A DNA stretch of 64,000 bases from CBDDHT01 sp965228615 (GCA_965228615.1 CBDDHT010000004.1:3533702-3597701), one strand, 5' to 3'; shown: positions 17,661 through 26,427, counted from the stretch's first letter. Numbers and translations: made by a program. Notes: generated from the letters alone by a model not told the origin.

Positions 17661-18633
17661 GTATACGTTGGTCGACGCGGTGAAACTGGCGCTGGCGCAT
17701 GCCATGGAGGAAGACGAGACCGTCCTGATCCTTGGTGAGGATGTGGGTGTGGATGGCGGTGTCTTCCGTGCGACGGCAGGCCTCATCGATCGCTTCGGTC
17801 CCGATCGTGTCCGCGACACGCCGCTCTCGGAAACCGTGATCGCCGGTGTTTCCGTCGGTCTTGCCGCACAGGGGTTTCGGCCCGTCGGTGAAATTCAGTT
17901 CATGGGCTTCATCTATCCGGTAATCGATCAGTTGATGAACCACGCCTCCCGGTTGCGCACCAGGACGCGCGGACGGCTGACCTGTCCGTTGGTCATTCGC
18001 GCGCCCTATGGGGGAGGCATCCATGCACCGGAGCACCATTCGGAGAGCATGGAGGCCCTTTTCGCCCATGTGCCGGGATTGCGCGTGGTGATCCCGTCAT
18101 CGCCGGCAAAGGCATATGGTCTTTTGCTGGCGGCTGTCCGCGATCCGGACCCGGTTGTCTTTCTTGAGCCCAAGCGAATCTATCGCGCACTCAAGGAAGA
18201 CGTGGTCGATGACGGCGAGTCGATGGCTCTGGACCAATGCATTCGGCTCCGTCAGGGAGCGGATCTCACACTGGTGACCTGGGGTGCCATGACGGTAGAG
18301 ACGCTGAAGGCGGCGGAAGAGCTTTCGGATTTCGGCATCGATGCCGAGGTTATCGATGTCGCAACCCTGAAACCGCTCGATGCCGCAACTATACTGGAAT
18401 CGGTTGAGAGAACCGGCCGTTGCGCCATCGTTCACGAAGCCCCTTTCACAGGCGGTTTCGGAGCGGAAATCGCGGCGCGATTGGCCGAATATGGATTGAC
18501 CAGCCTGCTCGCGCCGGTGCGGCGGATTACCGGTTACGATACCGTCATGCCACTTCCCAAACTCGAGCACTACTACATGCCGACAGTTCAACGCATTGTC
18601 GCGGCCGCGCGCGAGACCATGGAATACGCATGA
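17653..18633 (+). CDS. 2-oxoacid dehydrogenase E1 component, beta subunit
   Basis: A 326-residue transketolase-like pyrimidine-binding subunit. It starts MTEYTLVDAVKLALAHAM and contains LILGEDVGVDGGVF, the conserved glutamate segment DTPLSETVIAGVSVGLA and the C-terminal EAPFTGGFGAEIAA. I chose the ATG at 17653, which overlaps the end of the alpha gene by eight bases; the frame is open further upstream but only as alpha-gene shadow. The stop overlaps the E2 start (ATGA), so all three subunits are translationally coupled. Confidence 0.92.
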   Translation: MTEYTLVDAVKLALAHAMEEDETVLILGEDVGVDGGVFRATAGLIDRFGPDRVRDTPLSETVIAGVSVGLAAQGFRPVGEIQFMGFIYPVIDQLMNHASRLRTRTRGRLTCPLVIRAPYGGGIHAPEHHSESMEALFAHVPGLRVVIPSSPAKAYGLLLAAVRDPDPVVFLEPKRIYRALKEDVVDDGESMALDQCIRLRQGADLTLVTWGAMTVETLKAAEELSDFGIDAEVIDVATLKPLDAATILESVERTGRCAIVHEAPFTGGFGAEIAARLAEYGLTSLLAPVRRITGYDTVMPLPKLEHYYMPTVQRIVAAARETMEYA

Positions 18634-19742
18634 AGACGTTTCGGTTACCCGATCTCGGAGAAGGATTGCAGGATGCGGAAATCGTCTCCTGGCACGTCAT
18701 GGAGGGCGACAGAGTCGTCGCCGACCAGCCGCTGCTGTCGGTCGAGACCGAGAAGGCCGTGGTCGAGGTGCCATCCCCCTGGTCCGGTATTATATCAAAA
18801 CTGCATGGCGAGCCCGGTGATATTGTCGCCATCAATGCGGCGCTGGTCGAATTCGAAATCGAAGGGGCGAGCGATGATGCCGGCACGGTGGTCGGCGAGA
18901 TTCCCGAGATCGCGGAGAAGGCTGGCCGGCACACTGACGAGCCAAAACCCGTCACCGCGCAGGCACGGCCTCCGAAGGCCGCTCCGGCTGTTCGCAGGCT
19001 CGCCAGGGAACGTGGCATCGACTTGAGCCAGGTTATCGGGACCGGACCGGGTGGGGTCATTACAAGCCCTGACGTAGATGCAGCGGTTTCCCAGGAAATA
19101 CCCGCCGGATATGAGGCGCTTCGCGGCGTGCGGCGAGCCATGGCGCGCAATATGGCAAAGGCGCAGCGAGAAGTCGCGGCGACGACCGTAACCGACGAAG
19201 CGGTCGTCTCGCATTGGACGCAGGACGAAGATGTCACGATGCGTCTCATCTGCGCGATGGTCACCGGCTGTCAGGCCGAACCCGCGCTCAATGCATGGTT
19301 CGACGGTGACAGGCAGGCCCGCAAGCTGCATGCGCAGATCGATCTTGGTATCGCCGTGAACACGGAAGACGGCCTCTTCGTGCCCGTGATCCGCGATGCC
19401 GGCAATCGCACCCAGGCTGAATTGCGGGCCGGCCTCAATGCGATGCGGACGGATGTCGCGGCGCGGTCGGTCCCCCCCGAGGAACTCCGCGGCCAGACAA
19501 TCACGCTTTCGAATTTCGGGATGTTGGGCGGACGTCATGCCTCTCTAATCGTTATGCCGCCGCAGGTTGCCATAGTAGGCGCCGGCCGTATCAGGACCGA
19601 TGCATGCGTGGTCGATGGTGCTGTCAGACCCGGTGAGGTGTTGCCGCTGTCTCTCACCTTCGATCATCGCGCGGTTACCGGTGCCGAGGCTGCCCGTTTC
19701 CTGATGACTATCAAGAATGAACTGGAACAGTTGTCCTGCTGA
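18630..19742 (+). CDS. 2-oxoacid dehydrogenase E2 component (dihydrolipoyl acyltransferase)
   Basis: A 370-residue E2 with one lipoyl domain (residues 1-80, lipoyl Lys42 in VETEKAVVEV), a peripheral-subunit-binding domain (about 118-155, AVRRLARERGIDLSQVIGTG) and a catalytic domain to the end. The catalytic signature reads TFDHRAVTGAEA: His346 is kept, but the usual Asp of DHRxxDG is Thr350. The single lipoyl domain and short length fit a compact E2. Start codon overlaps the E1 beta stop. No E3 gene follows, so dihydrolipoamide dehydrogenase must come from elsewhere. Confidence 0.9.
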   Translation: MKTFRLPDLGEGLQDAEIVSWHVMEGDRVVADQPLLSVETEKAVVEVPSPWSGIISKLHGEPGDIVAINAALVEFEIEGASDDAGTVVGEIPEIAEKAGRHTDEPKPVTAQARPPKAAPAVRRLARERGIDLSQVIGTGPGGVITSPDVDAAVSQEIPAGYEALRGVRRAMARNMAKAQREVAATTVTDEAVVSHWTQDEDVTMRLICAMVTGCQAEPALNAWFDGDRQARKLHAQIDLGIAVNTEDGLFVPVIRDAGNRTQAELRAGLNAMRTDVAARSVPPEELRGQTITLSNFGMLGGRHASLIVMPPQVAIVGAGRIRTDACVVDGAVRPGEVLPLSLTFDHRAVTGAEAARFLMTIKNELEQLSC

Positions 19743-19754
19743 AAAGGGGCCCCT

Positions 19755-20864
19755 ATGGCCGAAGATGTATTCCGCTTTTCCGATGAACTTGGACCGGCAA
19801 AGATCGTCCACCTCTATAATCCTTCGATCGGGCTGAAGGGTATTGTCGTCGTGGATAATGTGGCGGCCGGGCCCGCAATTGGTGGCACGCGCATGGCACC
19901 GGACGTCAGCGTCGCGGAGTGTTTTCGTCTCGCGCGCGCAATGACGTTCAAGAACGCTGCTGCCAGTCTGGCTCATGGGGGCGCAAAGTCCGTAATCTTT
20001 GCCGACCCCATCCTCGATTCAGAAAAGAAAGAACGGATCATTCGTGCTTTTGCAGATGGTATTCGCGATATCGCCGACTACATACCGGGTCCCGATATGG
20101 GCACGAATGAGACAGCCATGGCATGGATCGAGGACGAGATCGGTCGTGCGGTCGGTTTGCCGCGAGAGATCGGCGGGATCCCGTTGGACGAAATCGGTGC
20201 GACCGGTTTCGGGTTGGCAATTGCTGCTGAAGCGGCGCAGGAGTTTACGGATGTTTCGCTCGAGGGGGCCAGGGTTGTGGTTCAAGGCTTCGGCTCTGTC
20301 GGGAAGCACGCCGCTCGTTTTCTCGGCGAACGTGGGGCCGTACTCGTAGGAGCTTCGGACTCTCGTGGCGCCGTTGCCAATCCGGATGGCATCGACGTCG
20401 CCGATTTGATTGCACACAAGGAAGCCGGCGAACCGATCAGCACTTACGATGAAGGGAAGACGATCGGGCGCGACGACATTGTCGGTGTTCAATGTGACAT
20501 TTGGATCCCGGCCGCGCGGCCCGACGTCATCGACATGGACAATGTGGACCGGCTCGACTGCAGAATGTTTCTCCAAGGCGCGAACATACCGGCCACGCTT
20601 GATGCAGAAGCACGGCTCCACGAGAGGGGCATTCTCTCGGTGCCGGATTTCATTGCCAATGCAGGTGGTGTGATATGTGCCGCAGTCGAATATCACGACG
20701 GTACACAGTCAGGCGCTTTGGCGGACATCGAAGAGAAGCTGCGGTTCAACACGAGCGCTGTATTGAGCGCAGCGAAAACCGAAGACCTCAAGCCTCGCGA
20801 GGCCGCAGTCCGATTGGCTGAGGAGCGTGTCCGACGAGCTATGGAGCTCCGGCGCTGGCAATAG
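19755..20864 (+). CDS. Leu/Val/Phe-type amino acid dehydrogenase
   Basis: A 369-residue member of the Glu/Leu/Phe/Val dehydrogenase superfamily. It has the substrate-binding AIGGTRMAP, the catalytic lysine motif GGAKSVI (Lys78) and the nucleotide-binding QGFGSVGKHAARFLGERGA. Length and motifs are closer to leucine/phenylalanine dehydrogenases than to glutamate dehydrogenase, which has GGGKGG. It interconverts a branched-chain or aromatic amino acid and its 2-oxoacid with NAD(P). It follows E2 by 12 bases, with AAAGGGG before the ATG, so the operon could deaminate an amino acid and oxidise the oxoacid to acyl-CoA, or run in reverse for redox balance. Confidence 0.87.
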   Translation: MAEDVFRFSDELGPAKIVHLYNPSIGLKGIVVVDNVAAGPAIGGTRMAPDVSVAECFRLARAMTFKNAAASLAHGGAKSVIFADPILDSEKKERIIRAFADGIRDIADYIPGPDMGTNETAMAWIEDEIGRAVGLPREIGGIPLDEIGATGFGLAIAAEAAQEFTDVSLEGARVVVQGFGSVGKHAARFLGERGAVLVGASDSRGAVANPDGIDVADLIAHKEAGEPISTYDEGKTIGRDDIVGVQCDIWIPAARPDVIDMDNVDRLDCRMFLQGANIPATLDAEARLHERGILSVPDFIANAGGVICAAVEYHDGTQSGALADIEEKLRFNTSAVLSAAKTEDLKPREAAVRLAEERVRRAMELRRWQ

Positions 20865-20926
20865 TTATCGATTGATGTACGTGATGCGTGCGCCTTTGTA
20901 CTGTCACGAGTAGACATCGTGTCGAT

Positions 20927-21433
20927 TCAAATTCGAGCGACTCCGACGATGTAATTTTTCCCGTAGGCTTTCGCGCACTTCGGGCATGTGGTGTAGAAAA
21001 AGTAGATCTTATCCGATGTGCCGCCCTTGGCTCGGGCCAAATCCTTCATTTCCTCATGCCAAGACTTTGCTTTGCGATAGGGGCCTTCAAAGACCTTTGT
21101 GATGAAGTCACCGGTCAGGTTGACAGTCTCTTCTTCCGGGACAGGTTTGGAAATCGAGAATAGATGTTCAGCCTGCCAGGCAGAAAGGTCCCGGCTGAGC
21201 ACTATGCAGTCGTCCGGATCATAGGCATCGGCGTCCACGATATGGGTTTGCACCCGTTCAAACACCCCACTCATGTTGAGCGGGATATGCATCAGGCTTT
21301 TGGTGGTGGCGCGGATGAATTCCTTGTTGTCAAAGTGCAACTCCTGCCCATCCCATCCTTCCGGATTGAACTTTGGGCAGCAGCCAGTGGTATTGATGCT
21401 GTCATCGTAATGCGGAAGTGCATTTTTACGCAT
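20927..21433 (-). CDS. Conserved protein with C-terminal CxxC motif, unknown function
   Basis: A 168-residue protein with an N-terminal TTGCCPKFNPEGWDG and a C-terminal FFYTTCPKCAKAYGKNY, so it has two Cys pairs that could bind zinc or iron or be redox-active. The sequence is strongly patterned and clearly a real protein. I recall similar proteins in Rhizobiales carrying vague hydrolase labels, but I see no hydrolase motif. It converges on the amino acid dehydrogenase gene, and a 53-codon reading frame with a strong ribosome site lies just upstream. Confidence 0.75.
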   Translation of the reverse strand: MRKNALPHYDDSINTTGCCPKFNPEGWDGQELHFDNKEFIRATTKSLMHIPLNMSGVFERVQTHIVDADAYDPDDCIVLSRDLSAWQAEHLFSISKPVPEEETVNLTGDFITKVFEGPYRKAKSWHEEMKDLARAKGGTSDKIYFFYTTCPKCAKAYGKNYIVGVARI

Positions 21434-21517
21434 TTGAACGGCCTTGATATCGGTAGAGCGTATGATTGTGCATCGGCTCGTGCATGCATTGAGCTTGATA
21501 GAGCAATGTCGAGTGCT

Positions 21518-21679
21518 TCACGGGTCGAGATCGAAAACCCGGCTGCTGACCGTGCTTTTCGTATTTCGCGTCGGGCTCAGATGATTGATGGTCTGCGTTC
21601 GCCGATAGACCACACCATGCGCGAGTTCGTATCGCTCGGTGATGACAGTGTAAGGATAAGAACGGGTCTTGAGCTCCAT
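21518..21679 (-). CDS. Small 53-residue protein
   Basis: An ATG at 21679 preceded by AAGGAGATCGATC, one of the strongest ribosome sites in the window, opens a 53-codon frame to a TGA at 21518-21520. The product starts MELKTRSYPYTVITERYELA, is mixed in charge and has no membrane segment. It lies about 85 bases upstream of the CxxC protein gene on the same strand and may be translated from the same message. No family recognised. Confidence 0.5.
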   Translation of the reverse strand: MELKTRSYPYTVITERYELAHGVVYRRTQTINHLSPTRNTKSTVSSRVFDLDP

Positions 21680-21785
21680 GATCGATCTCCTTCGTTTTAT
21701 TGAGCTGCTGGTTAGCCAACCTGTGTACTTGCACTTGCGAGGGGCGTCAGCGTTCTCCTAAGACCGTGCATCGCCACAAACTGTT

Positions 21786-23780
21786 TCAAAGTCCAAACGG
21801 ATAGGTGTCCGGGAGCCCTTCCAACTGGGCTGTCGCGAATGGTGTCACAGCCCGGCTTTCGTCGAACCAGATAAAGTCGTCGAACTGCCGCGGCAGCTCT
21901 GCCTGAAAATAGTGGCTGGCCAGTTCTGTTTCGGGGCGATAGATGACGCCGATCGCGCGCTCCAATCGGGGCTTCATCAGAGCTCGGCGCAACTTTTCCG
22001 ATGCCGGATTCCGAAGGTTAAGCATGAAGCGGCGCACGCCTGTTGCATGGCAGATGGCTTCGTAGCTTTGCGGGTGTGAGGGGCGGACTGACTTTGTCTC
22101 CATCTCGCCGTCCCAATCGGACGCGGCTGCGACGGTTCCGCTATGCGTGCCAAATCCAATCAGGTAGGCGCGATCGCCAAACTCCATTCGACAGAGATGA
22201 CCGATATTATGCTCGCCGCGCGCTGACATTTCTGTCGCAGCCGCGCCGCCAACATGTGAGTTGTGGGCCCAGATGACGGCCTTGCTCTCGCGGCCGTAGT
22301 AGACCAGCAGGGACTTGAGTGTCTCGAACATATGGCTATCGCGCAGATTCCAGGACGCGCGGGAGCCGTAATACATGATGCGGTAGTACTGCTCAGCGTT
22401 TGCGATCAGACGCGCATTCTGAACCGCGTCCATGAACCGCTCCCCGTCGCGTGCTGTGTAGTCGGGTTGCTTGTGAAGCAGATCGCGCAGCGTCTCGATG
22501 ACCTCGCGCTCGCAGGTCTGATGACTTCCAATGAGCGCCGCGTGGCCGTAAGTCGCCGGGTCGGCCTGCCACGGCGTAAGGCAGCCATACCGTTCGCGGG
22601 CGATCCGTGCCGCTTCGGTATCGATGTCGTCCAGATAGCGCAAAACCGACTGGATCGAATTGTACAGACTATAGAGATCGAGACCGTGGAAGGCCGTACG
22701 GGCGGAGGTCCGTAGCGACCCGTTATGGTCCCGCAACCAATCGACGAATTCGCGCACTTCGTTGTTGCGCCACATCCACACCGGGAAACGGGCAAAGGCG
22801 GTCCACTCGGTCGCAGGGTATTCCAGATGGCGAACATAATGGTCGATGCGTGCGGCATCGGGCCAGTCGCCTTCGATGGCCACGATACTGAAGCCTTTCT
22901 GAGAAATCAGCGCGCGCGTGATCCGCTCTCGCATCCGGTAGAACTCGGATGTGCCGTGGGTGGCCTCTCCCAGGAGAACGACGCGGGAGTCGCCAATCCT
23001 ATCCAACAATGGCTGTAAATCCGCCGTGTCGATCGACTCGAATGGCTCGGCTGACTCGGAGACCATTCGTGCCAGTTTTTCGTCGGGTGTTGCCCGTTCA
23101 GTTCTGCGTGATGGTCGTGACAGCTGGGCGTCCGGGCGCCACCCTTCTGCTCCAACGAGGGGAACGAAGCGCACATCGGCGATGTCTTCGGATTTGTATT
23201 CGGTCTGCGAGATCCGCGTGATACGGACCAGTTCCTGAACCCGGGGATCGGTTCCGATCGGAATGACCAGTCTTCCTCCGACCTTTAGTTGCTGCTTGAG
23301 AGAACTCGGAACTTCAGGGCCCCCGGCAGCAACGATGATCGCGTCGAATGGCGCCTGGTCAGGCCAACCGAGTGTGCCGTCGCCGTGCAGGACATGGACA
23401 TTTGCATATCCCTGATCGGCAAGCACAGATGCGGCCTTGTCGGCCAATTGTCCGATCCGCTCGACCGTGTAGACCTCAACAGCGATTTCGGCGAGCACGG
23501 CGGCCGCGTAACCGGATCCAGCACCAATCTCCAAGACTTTCTCTCCGGGTTGGAGCGCGAGAGCGTCGATCATGAACGCAACGATGTACGGTTGCGATAT
23601 GGTCTGGTTCGCATCGATCGGCAGTGGGGTATCGTCATAGGCGAACTCCCGCAGATGCGCCGGCAGGAAGGCTTCGCGTTTCACCTTTCGCATAGCACCC
23701 AGCACATGCTCCGAGCGCACGCCCCGGGCTGCGATCTGCTGTTCAACCATCTTGTCGCGCTTAGCGGAAAAGTCGTTCAT
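21786..23780 (-). CDS. Protein-L-isoaspartate O-methyltransferase fused to erythromycin esterase-like domain
   Basis: A 664-residue two-domain protein. Residues 1 to about 215 are a Pcm-type SAM methyltransferase (motif I VLEIGAGSGYAAAVLA at 83-98, and the DDTPLPIDANQTISQPYIVA substrate region), which methylates isoaspartate residues to repair aged proteins. Residues about 240-664 are an erythromycin-esterase-like domain with LLGEATHGTSEF (GEATHG at 271-276) and WAHNSHVGG. The family includes EreA-type macrolide esterases and many proteins of unknown role. I chose the ATG at 23780, with AAAGGGG upstream, over the ORF limit at 23849. The fusion, next to stress genes, suggests protein or metabolite repair rather than drug resistance. 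Confidence 0.9.
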   Translation of the reverse strand: MNDFSAKRDKMVEQQIAARGVRSEHVLGAMRKVKREAFLPAHLREFAYDDTPLPIDANQTISQPYIVAFMIDALALQPGEKVLEIGAGSGYAAAVLAEIAVEVYTVERIGQLADKAASVLADQGYANVHVLHGDGTLGWPDQAPFDAIIVAAGGPEVPSSLKQQLKVGGRLVIPIGTDPRVQELVRITRISQTEYKSEDIADVRFVPLVGAEGWRPDAQLSRPSRRTERATPDEKLARMVSESAEPFESIDTADLQPLLDRIGDSRVVLLGEATHGTSEFYRMRERITRALISQKGFSIVAIEGDWPDAARIDHYVRHLEYPATEWTAFARFPVWMWRNNEVREFVDWLRDHNGSLRTSARTAFHGLDLYSLYNSIQSVLRYLDDIDTEAARIARERYGCLTPWQADPATYGHAALIGSHQTCEREVIETLRDLLHKQPDYTARDGERFMDAVQNARLIANAEQYYRIMYYGSRASWNLRDSHMFETLKSLLVYYGRESKAVIWAHNSHVGGAAATEMSARGEHNIGHLCRMEFGDRAYLIGFGTHSGTVAAASDWDGEMETKSVRPSHPQSYEAICHATGVRRFMLNLRNPASEKLRRALMKPRLERAIGVIYRPETELASHYFQAELPRQFDDFIWFDESRAVTPFATAQLEGLPDTYPFGL

Positions 23781-24119
23781 CCTTGTCCCCTTTGGCCGGC
23801 CGCTGCGCGTTACGGGAGCGGATCGTATCGGCGCCATGGCAGTCTTCATTCATGCCGAGGAAGTTTGCATGTTTCGACACCCCATCGAGCGCATATGCTT
23901 CGAAGACAGCTGGTCGCATCGATGCAACGTATCGAGTCCGCTAACGGGAGCAATTCCGATCACTCGCGGTCCGTTGGGCAGTAATCAGCACGAAAAAACT
24001 GTCCAGAGCCATGACTTGAATCAAATACGCGTGCGACCGGCTCTTCATCTGATCGACGTCAGAGCGGTCCTTTCAGTTTGCTGAGACTGTCACTCTCTCG
24101 CAAGCAGTGAGGACCAGCT
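23781..24119. other. Intergenic region between the Pcm fusion and oleate hydratase genes
   Basis: A 339-base divergent promoter region. The only clear element is the Crp/Fnr-type box at 24011-24024; I see no convincing small gene. Confidence 0.6.
24011..24024 (+). promoter_or_regulatory. Crp/Fnr-type box upstream of oleate hydratase
   Basis: Reads ATGACTTGAATCAA (TTGATTCAAGTCAT on the other strand). It is centred 102 bases upstream of the oleate hydratase ATG at 24120 and about 235 bases from the divergent Pcm fusion start. Confidence 0.55.
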
Positions 24120-25715
24120 ATGGATAAGTTGGCCAACAAAGGTTCAGGTGATCCAACGCACTATCTGGTCGGTGGCGGTATTGCATCGTTGGCCGCAGCC
24201 GTGTGTCTCGTCCGTGATACTGGTGTGCAGGGCCAGGACATCCGAATATTCGAACAGGAGGACCGGCCGGGAGGCAGCCTCGACGGTTCGGGCGGGCCGG
24301 ATCAAGGGTATCTCGTTCGCGGCGGGCGGATGTTCGAAGAGAATTTCGTTTGCACATTTGATCTTCTGGATTCAATTCCATCTGCGGATGTGAAGGGGCA
24401 ATCCCTGAAAGAGGATATTCAACTTTTCAATCGCAAGGTGCGTGGCTTCTCGCATTGCCGACTAATTCGCGACGGACAAAAGGCGGATACGTCGCGGCTT
24501 GGATTGAGGTTTCGCGATATTGTCGACCTTATCCAGTTGACCCTTCGGCCCGAATGGTCGCTGGCGGATCGAACAATCGAGTCGATCTTCACCCCAGGTT
24601 TTTTCCAGACAAACTTCTGGTTGATGTGGAGCACGATGTTCGCGTTCCAGACTTGGCACAGCGCGATGGAGATGCGGCGCTATCTTCGGCGTTTCATCCA
24701 TCTGTTTCCAAACTTGGCGCGGCTTTCGGGCGTGCTGCGGACGCCATACAACCAGTACGATTCCGTGATCGCTCCGATCTGCGATTGGTTGGTGAGGCAG
24801 GGTGTGCGGATCGAGACCGGCAAGCGGGTAGTCGACATTGTGATCACGAACGAAGAAGGCTTGAGACGCGTATCAGAGCTGCATCTTCTCCATGATGATT
24901 GCGAGGAGCGTTTAGACATCGACGATCGAGACCGTGTCTACCTGACGCTGGGGTCGATGACGGACAGTTCAGCCGTAGGCTCGAACGTGATGCCGCCACC
25001 GTCTGCAGATTCAAAGAGAAGCACCTGGGATTTCTGGTGCCGGTTGGCAGAGCGTGATCGGGTCTTTGGGCAGCCGAAAACGTTCTACGCCGATAGCTCT
25101 CGTACACAATGGGAATCCTTCACGGTCACTCTGCATGACAACGTTTTTTTCGACTTCATGGAAGCCTTCACAGGCAATGTTGCAGGGACCGGCGGATTGG
25201 TAACCGTCGCTGACTCCGGCTGGTTGTTATCAATTGTCTTGTTCAATCAACCTCATTTTCGAGGCCAACCTGAGGACGTGTTCGTGTTTTGGGGGTATGG
25301 CCTGCGCGGAGACCGGTTGGGTGACTTTGTAAAGAAGCCAATGGCCGAATGCAGCGGCGATGAAATCCTTTCCGAGCTTGCCGGTCAGCTACGGCTTAGC
25401 GATCGGGCAGCGGAAATGTTCCGGAGCGCAAAGGTCGTTCCTTGCATGATGCCTTATATCACAAGCCAGTTCATGCCGCGCCGTATCGGTGACAGGCCAG
25501 CGGTGGTACCCGAGGGCGCGCAGAACTTAGCTGTACTCGGGCAGTATTGCGAAATGGCTTTCGATACCGTCTTCACAGTGGAGTATTCCGTACGCTCGGC
25601 AATGACTGCCGTCCACGCCCTGACCGGCCAGGGCCGGCCGCCGCCATTTGCGAAGCGGAGCTACCGAAACCCTTTCGTGCTTTGGCGGGCATTTCTGACC
25701 CTTCTGAAGGGTTGA
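24120..25715 (+). CDS. Oleate hydratase family protein
   Basis: A 531-residue FAD-dependent fatty acid hydratase (formerly 67-kDa myosin-cross-reactive antigen). The dinucleotide-binding motif is YLVGGGIASLAAA (15-27), and the family hallmark runs YLVRGGRMFEENFVCTFDLL. In most members this reads RGGRE, with Glu activating the water that adds to the cis-9 double bond; here residue 71 is Met. A related Met substitution is, as I recall, known in a monomeric Rhodococcus enzyme, so activity is still plausible. It converts unsaturated fatty acids to 10-hydroxy acids, possibly for membrane detoxification. AGTGAGGACC precedes the ATG, and a Crp/Fnr-type box lies about 100 bases upstream. Confidence 0.9.
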   Translation: MDKLANKGSGDPTHYLVGGGIASLAAAVCLVRDTGVQGQDIRIFEQEDRPGGSLDGSGGPDQGYLVRGGRMFEENFVCTFDLLDSIPSADVKGQSLKEDIQLFNRKVRGFSHCRLIRDGQKADTSRLGLRFRDIVDLIQLTLRPEWSLADRTIESIFTPGFFQTNFWLMWSTMFAFQTWHSAMEMRRYLRRFIHLFPNLARLSGVLRTPYNQYDSVIAPICDWLVRQGVRIETGKRVVDIVITNEEGLRRVSELHLLHDDCEERLDIDDRDRVYLTLGSMTDSSAVGSNVMPPPSADSKRSTWDFWCRLAERDRVFGQPKTFYADSSRTQWESFTVTLHDNVFFDFMEAFTGNVAGTGGLVTVADSGWLLSIVLFNQPHFRGQPEDVFVFWGYGLRGDRLGDFVKKPMAECSGDEILSELAGQLRLSDRAAEMFRSAKVVPCMMPYITSQFMPRRIGDRPAVVPEGAQNLAVLGQYCEMAFDTVFTVEYSVRSAMTAVHALTGQGRPPPFAKRSYRNPFVLWRAFLTLLKG

Positions 25716-25734
25716 TCGTATTGGTGATAAGGGG

Positions 25735-25757
25735 ACATCACATTGTGAATGTGATGT
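25735..25757. terminator. Perfect hairpin between convergent genes
   Basis: ACATCACATT and AATGTGATGT form a perfect 10-bp stem around a GTG loop, placed 20 bases after the oleate hydratase stop and before the end of the DUF2267 gene. There is no long T-run, so it is either a weak bidirectional terminator or an mRNA-stabilising hairpin. Confidence 0.45.
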
Positions 25758-25823
25758 TTCGGATTTGCGGGTCAATCGTATCGACCTGAACCGTGAGCCG
25801 ACACCTCCGTTCATCAATCAGTC

Positions 25824-26255
25824 TTACTGCTCCGGCCAGAGGTCTCGTAGTCGCTTCGGAAGTTGCATTCGGACATCCTGAATCTCACCCTCCGAAATGC
25901 GGTGGTTCAGCAGTTTGAATACCGTGCTGACAGCGTCGTCGGGGTCCTCAAGCGGATCGGTCTTGAAGGCGTCGGTCACTCTCGCAAGAAAGGCCTCCTT
26001 GCTGTGTTCCGAAACTGGAGTCCCTGCAGGGTGCCAGCCCTCGTAGAATAGACCGCGGATCAGAAGAGGCAGTTGGGCAGCCAGATGTGCCGCCTCATTG
26101 ACATTGAGCCAGTCACGCAGCGCCTGGAGTGTGACGCGGAGCAACTTGTAGGCGCGTGGCTCGTCTGCCCAATTCAGACGATCGCTGAGCTCGCGAACCC
26201 ATTCGCGCGTGAGCTGAACCGTGTGATCGATCGTTTGCAAGCGCGGCGCGGCCAT
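25824..26255 (-). CDS. DUF2267 family protein
   Basis: A 143-residue alpha-helical protein with the DUF2267 pattern of paired helices: WVRELSDRLNW, AYKLLRVTLQALRDWLNVNEAAHLAAQLPLLIRGLFYEGW and AVSTVFKLLNHRISEGEIQDVRMQLP. The ATG at 26255 has GGAGAGCC before it, and the protein starts MAAPRLQTIDHTV there. DUF2267 proteins often accompany Usp, Hsp20 and other low-oxygen stress genes; their function is unknown. A Crp/Fnr-type box lies about 165 bases upstream. Confidence 0.85.
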   Translation of the reverse strand: MAAPRLQTIDHTVQLTREWVRELSDRLNWADEPRAYKLLRVTLQALRDWLNVNEAAHLAAQLPLLIRGLFYEGWHPAGTPVSEHSKEAFLARVTDAFKTDPLEDPDDAVSTVFKLLNHRISEGEIQDVRMQLPKRLRDLWPEQ

Positions 26256-26413
26256 GTGGCTCTCCATTTCCGGCAACACAGGGGCAATTGTTGTGTGTTG
26301 GTGATCGAAACCGCAGTTTCTCACATTCGGCAGTGTGCTGCGGACCATGGATGGGTTCGTTGCCGATGCTTCTCACCCATGCGGGCATTATGCCCGATAC
26401 CGACGGCGGATGC

Positions 26414-26427
26414 TTGACGCAGATCAG
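26414..26427 (-). promoter_or_regulatory. Crp/Fnr-type box upstream of the DUF2267 gene
   Basis: Reads TTGACGCAGATCAG on the plus strand and CTGATCTGCGTCAA on the minus strand. It is in the gap between the hsp20 gene end and the DUF2267 start at 26255. Confidence 0.55.

Noticed and set aside
16593..17819. 408-codon open frame opposite the E1 genes
   Set aside because: Antisense shadow across two coupled, well-identified genes.
20868..20890. Crp/Fnr-like TTGATGTACGTGAT after the amino acid dehydrogenase gene
   Set aside because: Right half-site has two mismatches, and it sits between convergent gene ends where no promoter is needed.
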